Shown here in pieces: positions 1-7,603 of a stretch of 64,000 nucleotides of DNA. This DNA is from an uncultured Eubacterium sp. (GTDB taxonomy: Bacteria; Bacillota; Clostridia; Lachnospirales; Lachnospiraceae): NCBI GenBank assembly GCA_947385775.1, contig CANDMI010000010.1:1-64000 (forward strand). The letters run 5' to 3'. Position 1 is the first letter of the stretch; the number at the start of each line of letters is the position of its first letter. Made by a program: the position numbers and the translations under genes. A model generated the notes under the pieces. It saw nothing but the letters and a program-made list of their open reading frames with translations, made no database searches and was not told the origin of the DNA.

Positions 1-65
1 GCAAAGCCATATTCAGTCTTGGATTGAAAAGGTTCAAAAACTGTAAACTGCTGATATCATATAAA

Positions 66-1370
66 TCAACTGCTTTTTGCCGAAAGGTTTAACAAGATCC
101 GGGTTACAAACTGCCCGTTTTCTACGGCAAAATCCGTCTCGCCCTCGTAATTGGTAACCGCCTTGATAATGCTGGATACGCCAATCCCGCCGCCCTTATC
201 CGACTGGGGCAGCCCTTTTTTAAACGACACATCCCTGCCGCAGGTGTTGCGGCACTGGATCATGACCTTATTTCTTTTTTGCGCAATGTGAATGTCGATC
301 TCCTGCTTTGGCAGCCCCGAGGCGCTGCATCCATGAATCGCGTTTTCAAACATATTGGCTAAGACCGCGATCCAGTCAATGTCCCGCACCGGCAGGTTAT
401 CCGCCAGCTTCACGTCCATATGCACCTCCACTTTTAAGCCCCGCGCTTTTTTGGCATAGGCGGACAGTATGCTGTTTACCGCCCGGTTTGTGCAGATATC
501 CTTTTCCTTGTGGCTTTCGATATCCGCCCCATACTGCTCTAAATAGTCGATCAGCTCCTTATATTCCCCTTTTTTCGCATATTCTTCTATTAAAAGCATA
601 TGGTGTCGCACGTCATGGCGGATGCGCGCGGCCTCGATCTCCGATTCGCGCATCAAATCCATCTGCTGGTGCAAAAGCCTCTCATTTACCTCCAATAGCT
701 CTTTTTCCGCCTGGTAATAGTGCTCCTGGCCCAAATGGATATATAAATGGAGGATCGCGTACTGGAGCATCCCCGCCATAAATAAGATCAAAAAGGCTCG
801 CACCATATTAAATATGGAAAATCCCTGGAGGTTTGGCCAGTAAGCCATGATCGCCCCAAGCATGACCGACACAAACAGCGTGACCGCGCTAAACAGATCC
901 ATCTCCTGAATCAGGAAATCCACGCCGTTTAAAAACTGCTCCCGAAATTTAAACCAGGTAAAGCAAAGGATGACGACAAGACAAAGGAATCGCACAAATA
1001 TATCGACCCACAAATTTCCGTCAAATGCCCAGCGCGCCACATCCACGCCGCAAAACGCGCATACGGAAAACATATAGAACGACAACGCCATTTTATACAA
1101 GGATAAATAAATCCCCTCGCTGCTAAGCAGGCTGCAAAAAACCCCTATGACAAAAAGCGTGGAAATCGCCGCGTAACGGACGAAGCTTTCGACGGCAAGC
1201 AGATACCAGCCGCTGTAAAAAACAATGATTGAACTCCCAAAGACAAGATAGAGCCAAATGGTTTTCTTCATGGAAAACCTTGGCCTGTCAAGCATCAGAA
1301 AAAAAGACAGCAGCAACACCGTGCTAATGGCGTTGCGCAAAAATGCAACCCAAAATGACCCCCCCAACAT
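66..1370 (-). CDS. GHKL-type sensor histidine kinase (AgrC-like)
   Basis: A membrane sensor kinase of the GHKL/AgrC class, 434 residues. Residues 1-210 hold about six hydrophobic segments. A short coiled stretch follows (about 218-245), then the phosphoacceptor motif RHDVRHH (His near 252), an N-box around Asn343 (NMFENAIHG) and a G-box at 392-398 (GGGIGVS). AgrC-like kinases usually sense peptides or other extracellular cues and phosphorylate a LytTR regulator, and a LytTR regulator gene lies just upstream. The ATG at 1370 follows an AAGGGGG ribosome site. A promoter-like TATAAT lies in the 106-bp gap, so the kinase may also be expressed separately. The signal is unknown. Confidence 0.9.
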   Translation of the reverse strand: MLGGSFWVAFLRNAISTVLLLSFFLMLDRPRFSMKKTIWLYLVFGSSIIVFYSGWYLLAVESFVRYAAISTLFVIGVFCSLLSSEGIYLSLYKMALSFYMFSVCAFCGVDVARWAFDGNLWVDIFVRFLCLVVILCFTWFKFREQFLNGVDFLIQEMDLFSAVTLFVSVMLGAIMAYWPNLQGFSIFNMVRAFLILFMAGMLQYAILHLYIHLGQEHYYQAEKELLEVNERLLHQQMDLMRESEIEAARIRHDVRHHMLLIEEYAKKGEYKELIDYLEQYGADIESHKEKDICTNRAVNSILSAYAKKARGLKVEVHMDVKLADNLPVRDIDWIAVLANMFENAIHGCSASGLPKQEIDIHIAQKRNKVMIQCRNTCGRDVSFKKGLPQSDKGGGIGVSSIIKAVTNYEGETDFAVENGQFVTRILLNLSAKSS

Positions 1371-1397
1371 TGGTTTTTCCCCCTTTTTCCAAAGCTT

Positions 1398-1413
1398 CTA
1401 TTAATATTAATAG
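1398..1413. promoter_or_regulatory. Perfect 16-bp palindrome near a promoter, upstream of the GHKL kinase
   Basis: CTATTAATATTAATAG is a perfect palindrome. It lies just downstream of a minus-strand -10-like TATAAT (1423-1428) and is bracketed by an outer inverted repeat TTTTTCCAAA / TTTGGAAAAA (about 1384-1393 and 1431-1440). The arrangement suggests an operator or a leader hairpin controlling the kinase gene. The binding protein is unknown; the neighbouring LytTR regulator is a candidate. Confidence 0.4.
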
Positions 1414-1476
1414 TATTGCTAAATTATAGCATTTGGAAAAAGGCATTTCCACAAGCTGGGACGAATGCAGATTTTT

Positions 1477-2205
1477 TTAGGACAAAAAGTCAAAATAATA
1501 TGAAAAATACACTTTTTTAAATTCCGCCGCCTTATTGCGCGGGATATAGATCTTACTGCCGTTATCCATTACGATCTCTTCCCGCTCTACAGATACGATA
1601 TGGTTCATATTTAAAATATAGGAACGCCCGCAGCGTCCGAACTGGCGAAGCCCCTCTAACAGCTCCCAAAGCTTGCCCGCGGTCATGCGCACCTTACACT
1701 CTTTCGCCGCCAGATACAAGATCTGGTAGTTTTTTTGAGATTCACAGTATACGATCTCATTTGGTTGAAACCTGCGGATGCCCCCGGCAACCTTTACAAT
1801 GATCTGGCTCTCTTTATTTTTTCCGATCTGCCCTATCACCGTATCCATCGCATGAAAGAACCGTTTGCAGTTTAACGGCTTTACGAGGTATTGCACCGCG
1901 TCCACCTCATACGCCTGCAACGCATATTCCGGCGACGTGGTCAAAAAAACGATCGGAACGTCAAGCCCCATCCTGCGCACCTCCTCCGCCGCCTCTATGC
2001 CGCTTTTTCCAGACATAAAAATATCTAAGATCAGCGCGTCCGGCATATACCCCTCTTTTTGGACGCGCAAAAGCAGAGCCTCCGCGCTGTCAAACCTTTC
2101 CGTCACATATTCCAATGTCCGCCCGCAGGCCCCATACCTTGCCAAAAATTCTTCTATCTGGTCAAGCTGCTTTTCATCGTCATCACAAATCGCTATTGAA
2201 TACAA
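1477..2205 (-). CDS. LytTR-family response regulator
   Basis: Response regulator with an N-terminal receiver domain (acidic DDD near the start, phosphoacceptor Asp in ALILDIF, conserved Lys in YLVKP) and a C-terminal LytTR DNA-binding domain containing ESQKNY and GRCGRSYILNMNHI. The open frame extends to an ATG at 2331, but that would overlap the GH42 gene and add unrelated sequence. The TTG at 2205, preceded by GGAGGGG, begins directly at the receiver and gives 242 residues. It lies upstream of the GHKL kinase gene in the same direction and is probably its partner. LytTR proteins bind paired direct repeats; none was identified with confidence. Confidence 0.88.
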   Translation of the reverse strand: MYSIAICDDDEKQLDQIEEFLARYGACGRTLEYVTERFDSAEALLLRVQKEGYMPDALILDIFMSGKSGIEAAEEVRRMGLDVPIVFLTTSPEYALQAYEVDAVQYLVKPLNCKRFFHAMDTVIGQIGKNKESQIIVKVAGGIRRFQPNEIVYCESQKNYQILYLAAKECKVRMTAGKLWELLEGLRQFGRCGRSYILNMNHIVSVEREEIVMDNGSKIYIPRNKAAEFKKVYFSYYFDFLS

Positions 2206-2314
2206 TCCTTTTAACCCCTCCGAATATCCCGCAACACCTGATGTTGTTTCTGTACCTATTATAAAAGGGTTGAAAAGAAAAAGCAAGGAGCAAAAAGGAT
2301 GACGCGGACCGTAA

Positions 2315-4348
2315 TCAGCTTTCTTCCACAATCCGAACTCCCCAGGGGCTTAAACGCATCCGCGCGCCGTTCCCATACGCTTCCCTGGTCAAAAGGTCCG
2401 CGCCCGGCTTATAAATATAGGGCACATGACATTCTTTATCGGAATAATTCAGGTAAAAATGCACGTTACGCGCTTCCTGGTTCACGCCGTTTTTTACCGC
2501 AACGCCCGCTTCGTATTCCGGCGGCAGGAAAATACCCGCTTCTTTAAAAAGCCTGGTAAATACATTCCGTAAAACCGCTTCATCCGCCATGCAACCCATG
2601 TAATAGGCGCTGCCCTTTCCATAATCATTTCGCGTGATGGCGGCGTATCCCTTCCAGTTTGAATGCTCATAGACCGCAAGCGGCTGCGCCCCCTGCAATG
2701 TCAAAAGCTCCATAAAGTCTTTCGCGCTTTGAGCCGAATCTAAATCTGAATCCGCTGCGTTTTCCAAAACGCTTCCGGATAACCTTACTTTATCTGGAAA
2801 CGCGAACTGATTGTATTTCACTCCAAGGCACTTCGTTAAAATATGCGGCTGTATCTTATGGCTTACTTTCACATTTTCATTCGCAAACGCGCTCTTAAAG
2901 GTCACGAAAAGCCGCCCGCCGTTTTCCACATACTGGCAGAGCCTTTCCAAAAGCGAATCCGGCACCGCATAAAGCGCGGGCACGATAACCGCTTTGTAGC
3001 TTTCGATATTTTCCGATTCCGGCCATAAAATATCGCATTCCACATTCATATGAAATAACGTCTGATAGACAAAGCGCACCACGTCATTGTATTCCAGATC
3101 CCCATGCCCCGCCGCGGACGCTTTGATGCCAAACCACTTTAACGCGGTCAAAGCCTCATGGCTTAATAAAATAGCCGCGTCATTCTTTTTTTCCAGATTT
3201 ATTAGATGTCCGCCCAGCTTTTCAAATTCCCGCCCCACCTGGCACGCTTCCAGGTAAGTCTCGTTTTCTTCAAAATCGTGGCTTAAAAGCCCTTTCCAAT
3301 AAGTCTCCACCGCATTGTGCAAAGAATGCCAGTGCCAGTATAGGACGCTGCCGGCCCCGGATGCGATATGGCTAAACGCCTGCAACCGAAGCTGGCCTTT
3401 ATAAGGCGTCCAGTCCGGATACCCCTGGGCCTGGGTTTCCATGACAAGGTAATTTCCCCCTTTTAACGAACGCGCAATATCACCGCCAAGGGCGATCTCA
3501 AGCCCGGTCAGCCTGCTTTGAGAAGGATGGTAAATATCCGCCCCCGCAACGGTTAAATGCCTAGCGCTTTGATACTGGTTTACGTCGGGCTGTAAGCCGT
3601 AGGAATACCCCCGCCATTCAAAATCAAAGTTGTGGGTGATAAACTGCCCTTCCCTACAGTATTCTTTTACGATCCCAGCCTGCCAAGCTAAAAATTCCTC
3701 TACAAGCGTGCGCCTGAATTTTTCAAACTCCGCCCCAAGGCTGCCGTTAACAGTCCCCCTGACATCCGGAAAATCCTCCCAGGCATGTACCGCATTGCTC
3801 CAGTAATCCAGCCCAAATTCCCGGTTTAGCGCGTCCAGATCATCGTGGAATTTTAAACGCAAGTATTTTACAAATTTTTCCTGCACGTTTTTTCCGGCTG
3901 TATCGTAATATTTTGTTTCGTTATCCAATTGAAAACCGATGACGCATTTTCTATGAGCCGTTTTTTCCAACAGCTTTCTAATAATGCGTTCGGCATAAAA
4001 ACGGTACGCGGGATGCGTGATATCCATATTTTGCCGCGGCCCGTACAAATTCCTGCCCTTTGCGGTCACCGCGAGTATTTCCGGGTGGGCTTTTGCCATC
4101 CAGGGCGGGATCGCGTAGGTCGGCGTGCCGATAATGACCCCAATGCCTGCCTGCTCCATCGCGTTTAAAACCCGCTCCACATGGGAAAAATCAAATACGC
4201 CCTCTTTTGGCTCGTACGAGCTCCAGGTGGATTCCGCGATGCGCACCGTATTGATACGCGCTTTTTTCATCATCTGGATATCCTGCTCCAAACGGTCATA
4301 AGGCATATATTCATCGTAATATGCCGCGCCATATAGTAGTTTTTGCAT
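2315..4348 (-). CDS. ganA: Beta-galactosidase, glycoside hydrolase family 42
   Basis: GH42 beta-galactosidase of 677 residues, the usual length. It hydrolyses terminal beta-galactosyl residues, here probably galacto-oligosaccharides released from galactan. The acid/base Glu sits in GFQLDNE (about residue 144) and the nucleophile Glu in YLVMETQAQG (about 304). A trimerisation-like middle domain (about 390-610) and a small beta C-terminal domain follow. There is no signal peptide, so the enzyme is cytoplasmic. It lies 23 bp downstream of a GH53 galactanase gene, the classical pairing for arabinogalactan type I use. The gene symbol follows the Bacillus GH42 of the gan locus and is assigned by family only. 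Confidence 0.92.
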   Translation of the reverse strand: MQKLLYGAAYYDEYMPYDRLEQDIQMMKKARINTVRIAESTWSSYEPKEGVFDFSHVERVLNAMEQAGIGVIIGTPTYAIPPWMAKAHPEILAVTAKGRNLYGPRQNMDITHPAYRFYAERIIRKLLEKTAHRKCVIGFQLDNETKYYDTAGKNVQEKFVKYLRLKFHDDLDALNREFGLDYWSNAVHAWEDFPDVRGTVNGSLGAEFEKFRRTLVEEFLAWQAGIVKEYCREGQFITHNFDFEWRGYSYGLQPDVNQYQSARHLTVAGADIYHPSQSRLTGLEIALGGDIARSLKGGNYLVMETQAQGYPDWTPYKGQLRLQAFSHIASGAGSVLYWHWHSLHNAVETYWKGLLSHDFEENETYLEACQVGREFEKLGGHLINLEKKNDAAILLSHEALTALKWFGIKASAAGHGDLEYNDVVRFVYQTLFHMNVECDILWPESENIESYKAVIVPALYAVPDSLLERLCQYVENGGRLFVTFKSAFANENVKVSHKIQPHILTKCLGVKYNQFAFPDKVRLSGSVLENAADSDLDSAQSAKDFMELLTLQGAQPLAVYEHSNWKGYAAITRNDYGKGSAYYMGCMADEAVLRNVFTRLFKEAGIFLPPEYEAGVAVKNGVNQEARNVHFYLNYSDKECHVPYIYKPGADLLTREAYGNGARMRLSPWGVRIVEES

Positions 4349-4371
4349 GTTTAGTTTCCCTTTCCCCTTAT

Positions 4372-5484
4372 TTAAGGCTGAAAATCCCGGATCACCGAAA
4401 GCGCAGGCAGGGCATGTCCGTCATAGTCAAACAATGCCTGGTTCGCCCATTCATTACCCCCCGGCCCTTTTTCGCCCATATATTCACATGCGCTCCTCGT
4501 CGCCCACTGGCTGCCCGGCGCCGGAAGCCAGGCCGGTTCCCAGTAACAAAAGCCCTGGCACAGCTTATTCGGCGTACGGCTTATCGTCTGTAAAAAATCA
4601 GACATAAAATCCGCCTGTCCCTGCTTTGTCATCGGGTACGGCACATCCGAGGCAACCTCCGGTTTTGCCGCCATGCCTTTTCTGTTTGCAGCGTCCAGCT
4701 TTTCATATTCCGCATAATCCATAAGCGTATACCCCATAGACACCTCCGCTATAAAAAGCTTTTTGTGATAACGCTTCGCAAGCATCTTCATATTGGCTTC
4801 TAACATATCCAACGTGCCATGCCAGAATGGGTAATAGGACAGCCCGATATATTCAAAATCCGCCCCGCCGTTTTCGATATAAGCGTCAAACCAGGTCTGG
4901 TACAACTGCTGATTGCCGCCGTTATCCAAATGCACCATAACGGGAATCGAATCGGATGCCTCACGCACCGCGCGTATCCCCGCGCTTACAAACCGGGCGA
5001 TATTTCCATATTCCGGCGTTTTCCCATAAGGCCACAAAAGCCCGTTTGAAAGCTCGTTTCCAACCGCCACAAGCTTTGGCGTAAGCCCCTTTTCCTTACA
5101 CTGGTTTAATGTTTCAAACGTATACTCATAAACCGCCCGCTCAAGCTGCGGGACATCCATTCCCCGCCATGCTTTTGGAACCGTCTGCTTGCCCGGGTCC
5201 GTCCAGCAGTCGCTGTAATGAAAATCCAACATCCAGCCGATGCCTTTTTCCTTCGCCCGGCCCGCAAGCCCCAATACGGTTGTAAGGTCACATCCGCCCC
5301 CGCCATAAGATTCGCCGTCCTCCGTATACGGGTCATTCCACAAACGCAGCCGCAGCAGGTTCATTCCGTATGATTTTAAAATATCCATCGCGTCCCCTTC
5401 CACGCCATGATCGTAAAACCTGCCGCCCGCACGCTCTACCTCTGACAGGGAAGATAAATCCATTGCTTTTATCCATTTGTCCAT
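4372..5484 (-). CDS. ganB: Endo-beta-1,4-galactanase, glycoside hydrolase family 53
   Basis: GH53 galactanase of 370 residues that cleaves beta-1,4-galactan backbones. The acid/base Glu is in AVGNELSNG (about residue 144) and the nucleophile Glu in LFIAEVSMGY (about 247). WEPAWLP near the C-terminus also fits the family fold. Unlike most galactanases it lacks an N-terminal signal peptide, so it probably acts inside the cell on imported oligosaccharides. It is co-directional with the GH42 gene 23 bp downstream and with a 52-residue gene 12 bp upstream. No sugar transporter lies next to it, so uptake must be encoded elsewhere. Confidence 0.92.
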   Translation of the reverse strand: MDKWIKAMDLSSLSEVERAGGRFYDHGVEGDAMDILKSYGMNLLRLRLWNDPYTEDGESYGGGGCDLTTVLGLAGRAKEKGIGWMLDFHYSDCWTDPGKQTVPKAWRGMDVPQLERAVYEYTFETLNQCKEKGLTPKLVAVGNELSNGLLWPYGKTPEYGNIARFVSAGIRAVREASDSIPVMVHLDNGGNQQLYQTWFDAYIENGGADFEYIGLSYYPFWHGTLDMLEANMKMLAKRYHKKLFIAEVSMGYTLMDYAEYEKLDAANRKGMAAKPEVASDVPYPMTKQGQADFMSDFLQTISRTPNKLCQGFCYWEPAWLPAPGSQWATRSACEYMGEKGPGGNEWANQALFDYDGHALPALSVIRDFQP

Positions 5485-5496
5485 TGCGCACCTCTC

Positions 5497-5655
5497 TTAA
5501 TCCTCTTTTTCTTTTTTTCCCTCTTTATCTGCTTTCTTTTTCCCTTCCACCGATTCAATGCAATCCACAATGTCATCATTTGTAAAATTTTTTGACTTCA
5601 ACCAATCAATTAAATTTAAAACTTCCCTTGCAGTCATCGATCTTAATACCTCCAT
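5497..5655 (-). CDS. Small hypothetical protein, 52 residues
   Basis: The frame is open from 5703, but the ATG at 5655 has a strong AAAGGAGATTGGAAA ribosome site and gives a compact 52-residue protein: a predicted helical N-terminal half followed by a highly charged Lys/Glu/Asp tail. It sits 12 bp upstream of the galactanase gene and would be co-transcribed with it. It is not recognised. The helical part (VLNLIDWLKSKNF) resembles a short regulatory or scaffold fragment, but no family can be named. Confidence 0.55.
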   Translation of the reverse strand: MEVLRSMTAREVLNLIDWLKSKNFTNDDIVDCIESVEGKKKADKEGKKEKED

Positions 5656-5725
5656 TTTCCAATCTCCTTTCCATCCATCACACGGACTTTGCAATAAACG
5701 CAAAATCTTAGATTAAATCATAACT

Positions 5726-5884
5726 CTATTCCTTCACAGCAAATTTTAAAGCGTCATACTCATCTATTAGCAAAATGACTGGCTTTCCATAATATGCCCG
5801 CATCATCTTAGTCAGGTTCAGCAGGCTGTTTTCCATATAGGCAAAACGACTTTTTCCACTTCCTATCATAGCAGATGCCGCCTG
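5726..5884 (-). pseudogene. Fragment of an AAA-ATPase/PD-(D/E)XK-type protein
   Basis: Minus-strand reading ending at a TAG (5726-5728) encodes GSGKSRFAYMENSLL and then YYGKPVILLIDEYDAL. The second stretch matches the Walker B-like ILLIDEYD block of AAA-ATPase_like proteins; a full-length relative with KVILLIDEYD is at 34071-35762 in this window. The upstream part of the frame runs into a stop at about 5907 and both ends of the family are missing. It is a decayed remnant of roughly 50 codons. Confidence 0.6.
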
Positions 5885-5928
5885 CGATATCAAATGTTTC
5901 CTTATGCGGCTTTACAATCGAGTAGGGA

Positions 5929-5999
5929 AGCGCCATCTTCCCCTACTCGCACGCCGGGCGCCCGTCAGCTTCCGCTGACAAATTTCACTTGGGCGCCCG
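5929..5999. repeat. Compact multi-hairpin palindromic element
   Basis: Three nested inverted repeats in 71 bp: CGAGTAGGG/CCCTACTCG (5929-5937 with 5941-5949), GTCAGC/GCTGAC (5964-5969 with 5974-5979) inside CGGGCGCCC/GGGCGCCCG (5955-5963 with 5991-5999). The element lies beyond the terminator of the desulfoferrodoxin gene, next to the ATPase remnant. It looks like a REP-type repetitive palindrome; no second copy was seen in the window. Confidence 0.5.
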
Positions 6000-6006
6000 T
6001 GTGCAG

Positions 6007-6038
6007 AAAAAAGGGGATCGCACTTTTCGCCAATCCCC
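6007..6038 (-). terminator. Rho-independent terminator of dfx
   Basis: On the minus strand GGGGAT pairs with ATCCCC around a 14-nt loop and is followed by six T residues, 15 bp beyond the stop codon of the desulfoferrodoxin gene. Confidence 0.8.
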
Positions 6039-6052
6039 TGCCTGTCCCCTAT

Positions 6053-6436
6053 TTATTTTACATCTTCCTTCCAAAGCCCGTGCAGATTGCAGTAAGCGTA
6101 TACCGCTTCCACCGCATCGCCATCGCAGATCGCAAACGTAACCTCCGGCTTATCTCCCGGATGCAGCGCTTTTCTCTGGTTGCCCTGCTTTGTCTGTAAG
6201 GACACCCATTCAATAAAATGCTCCTGCATCATCGGATGCTCTAGCGCGCCTACGTTCACCTTTACCAGATTTCCTTCCACCGTATACACCGGCACATGCT
6301 TTTCAAACGCAGCGTCCACCGTGCCAGGAACGATCTCTGTCATTTTTTCACCGCAGCACATTACAGGGACTCCAGCGTCCTTTACCATCGCGATAATGTT
6401 CCCACAGTGCGCGCAAGTATAAAATTTTTGTTCCAT
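6053..6436 (-). CDS. dfx: Desulfoferrodoxin (superoxide reductase, 2Fe type)
   Basis: Superoxide reductase of 127 residues. The N-terminal desulforedoxin-like domain has Cys8, Cys11, Cys27 and Cys28 for the FeCys4 centre. The catalytic centre ligands are visible as His47 (EKHVP), His67 and His73 (HPMMQEH), Cys116 and His119 (YCNLHG), with the conserved Glu45-Lys46 in front of the first His. It reduces superoxide to hydrogen peroxide in anaerobes with electrons from rubredoxin-like donors. It is a single gene with its own terminator, downstream of the redox operon at 6.6-8.8 kb. Confidence 0.95.
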   Translation of the reverse strand: MEQKFYTCAHCGNIIAMVKDAGVPVMCCGEKMTEIVPGTVDAAFEKHVPVYTVEGNLVKVNVGALEHPMMQEHFIEWVSLQTKQGNQRKALHPGDKPEVTFAICDGDAVEAVYAYCNLHGLWKEDVK

Positions 6437-6588
6437 ATTTACAGATCCTCTCTTTCTTTAAAAAATCTCTCTTGCCTTCATACGCCCTATTTAAAATCGG
6501 ACGGTATTATGATAGCATGAAAAAATGGAAAATTCAAGCGAGGAGGGATTTTTAGACAAACTATAAAATCCATCCTTGTTGCGTTAAT

Positions 6589-7461
6589 TTAAGAATGATA
6601 TTTGTCGTTTCCATCTATTTTTCCTCTAATCGCATTCGCCGCGCACGCCTTTTTACATAAGCCGCAATGGATGCATTCTGGGTGGTTCACATCCCGCACA
6701 GGGTCTAGCTGCATTTTACATACTTTTGCGCACGCGCCGCATCCCACGCACTTTTCCTTGTCCACCCGGTAGCGAAATACGCAGATCGGATTAAACACCG
6801 AGTACACCGCGCCAAGCGGGCATATGTATTTACAAAACGGGCGGTAGATCATAATGGATAAAAGAACCGTAACTCCAAGGATCACATTTTTCCAGACATA
6901 GAGCCACCCAAGCGCGCTGTGCATGGATTTATTCAGCAAAACAAGGGGAATCCCGCCCTCTAGCGAACCCGCCGGACAGATCAGCTTGCAAAAATACGGC
7001 GCGCCCTGCCCTAAAATGTCTACAAGAAACATCGGAAGCAAAATGACAAATACGAGTAAAATCACATATTTCAGCTTCCGCAGCAGCTTATCGCCTCTAA
7101 ACGCGCCGATCTTTTTCGGAAATGGGATTTTATGCAGCAAATCCTGTATCAACCCAAACGGGCACATCCATCCGCACACAAATCTGCCGGTCAGCGCGCC
7201 GATAAACATCAAAAATCCGGCCACATAAAACGCGAATTTAAAGTTCCAGCTGCCGATGACCGCCTGCATCGCGCCGATCGGACAGGCCCCAAGCGCGCCC
7301 GGGCAGGAATAGCAATTTAGCCCCGGCACGCACAGCTTTTTTAATTTTCCACGGTAAATCTTTCCCTGGGCAAAGCCCACAAGGTAGCTGTTTGACAAAA
7401 GCACCCAAAGAGCCTGTATTCCGTGGCGGCGCCACTCAAAACGATTCTTTTTTTTATCCAA
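6589..7461 (-). CDS. NapH/YccM-like membrane 4Fe-4S ferredoxin
   Basis: Polytopic membrane protein with two CPxG motifs on the membrane domain (CPFGLIQDLL, CPLGAVYSVF), an N-terminal Cys-rich block (CYSCPGALGACPIGAM) and two C-terminal ferredoxin motifs (CVGCGACAKVC and CIHCGLCKKAC). Proteins of this NapH/CcoG-like class pass electrons across or along the membrane. The open frame reaches an ATG at 7533, but that region codes in another frame for the 49-residue CXXC protein. I prefer the TTG at 7461 (290 residues), which overlaps the stop of that gene; a GTG at 7470 is an alternative. It is the last gene of the thiol-redox operon and probably feeds reductant to the extracytoplasmic thioredoxin-like lipoprotein. 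Confidence 0.87.
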   Translation of the reverse strand: MDKKKNRFEWRRHGIQALWVLLSNSYLVGFAQGKIYRGKLKKLCVPGLNCYSCPGALGACPIGAMQAVIGSWNFKFAFYVAGFLMFIGALTGRFVCGWMCPFGLIQDLLHKIPFPKKIGAFRGDKLLRKLKYVILLVFVILLPMFLVDILGQGAPYFCKLICPAGSLEGGIPLVLLNKSMHSALGWLYVWKNVILGVTVLLSIMIYRPFCKYICPLGAVYSVFNPICVFRYRVDKEKCVGCGACAKVCKMQLDPVRDVNHPECIHCGLCKKACAANAIRGKIDGNDKYHS

Positions 7462-7603
7462 TCCCAACACACTCCAGACATATATTGACCGCTTTTTCCA
7501 AAACAACCGCCGTCTCGCCCCGGAAGATTCCATACGACATCATAAAAAGCCCCAGGACCGCAAGGCAGACTCCCGGCCAGCCCGGGCGCACAGGCCGCCT
7601 CAC
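7454..7603 (-). CDS. CD1871A-type CXXC miniprotein, 49 residues
   Basis: Small gene starting at a GTG (7603) behind AAAGGAGG and overlapping the upstream lipoprotein stop in a GTGA arrangement. The product has one hydrophobic segment (about residues 12-27), then GIFRGETAVVLEKAVNICLE and a Cys42-Leu-Glu-Cys45 motif close to the C-terminus. This layout matches the CD1871A family of CXXC miniproteins that accompany thioredoxin-like and 4Fe-4S membrane genes in clostridia. The gene also overlaps the start region of the ferredoxin gene, indicating translational coupling. The function is inferred to be thiol relay or cofactor binding at the membrane. Confidence 0.8.
   Translation of the reverse strand: MRRPVRPGWPGVCLAVLGLFMMSYGIFRGETAVVLEKAVNICLECVGIG

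Noticed and set aside
308..781. Long plus-strand open frame opposite the GHKL kinase
   Set aside because: Its Pro/Arg/Ser-rich composition is that of an antisense shadow, it has no ribosome site, and the minus-strand gene has clear family motifs.
4321..4607. Two overlapping plus-strand frames opposite the galactanase end
   Set aside because: Shadows of the GH53 gene with no ribosome site and no recognisable domain.
7132..7435. Short frames opposite or inside the 4Fe-4S gene
   Set aside because: Arg/Pro-rich or out-of-frame shadows; the ferredoxin Cys motifs define the correct frame.
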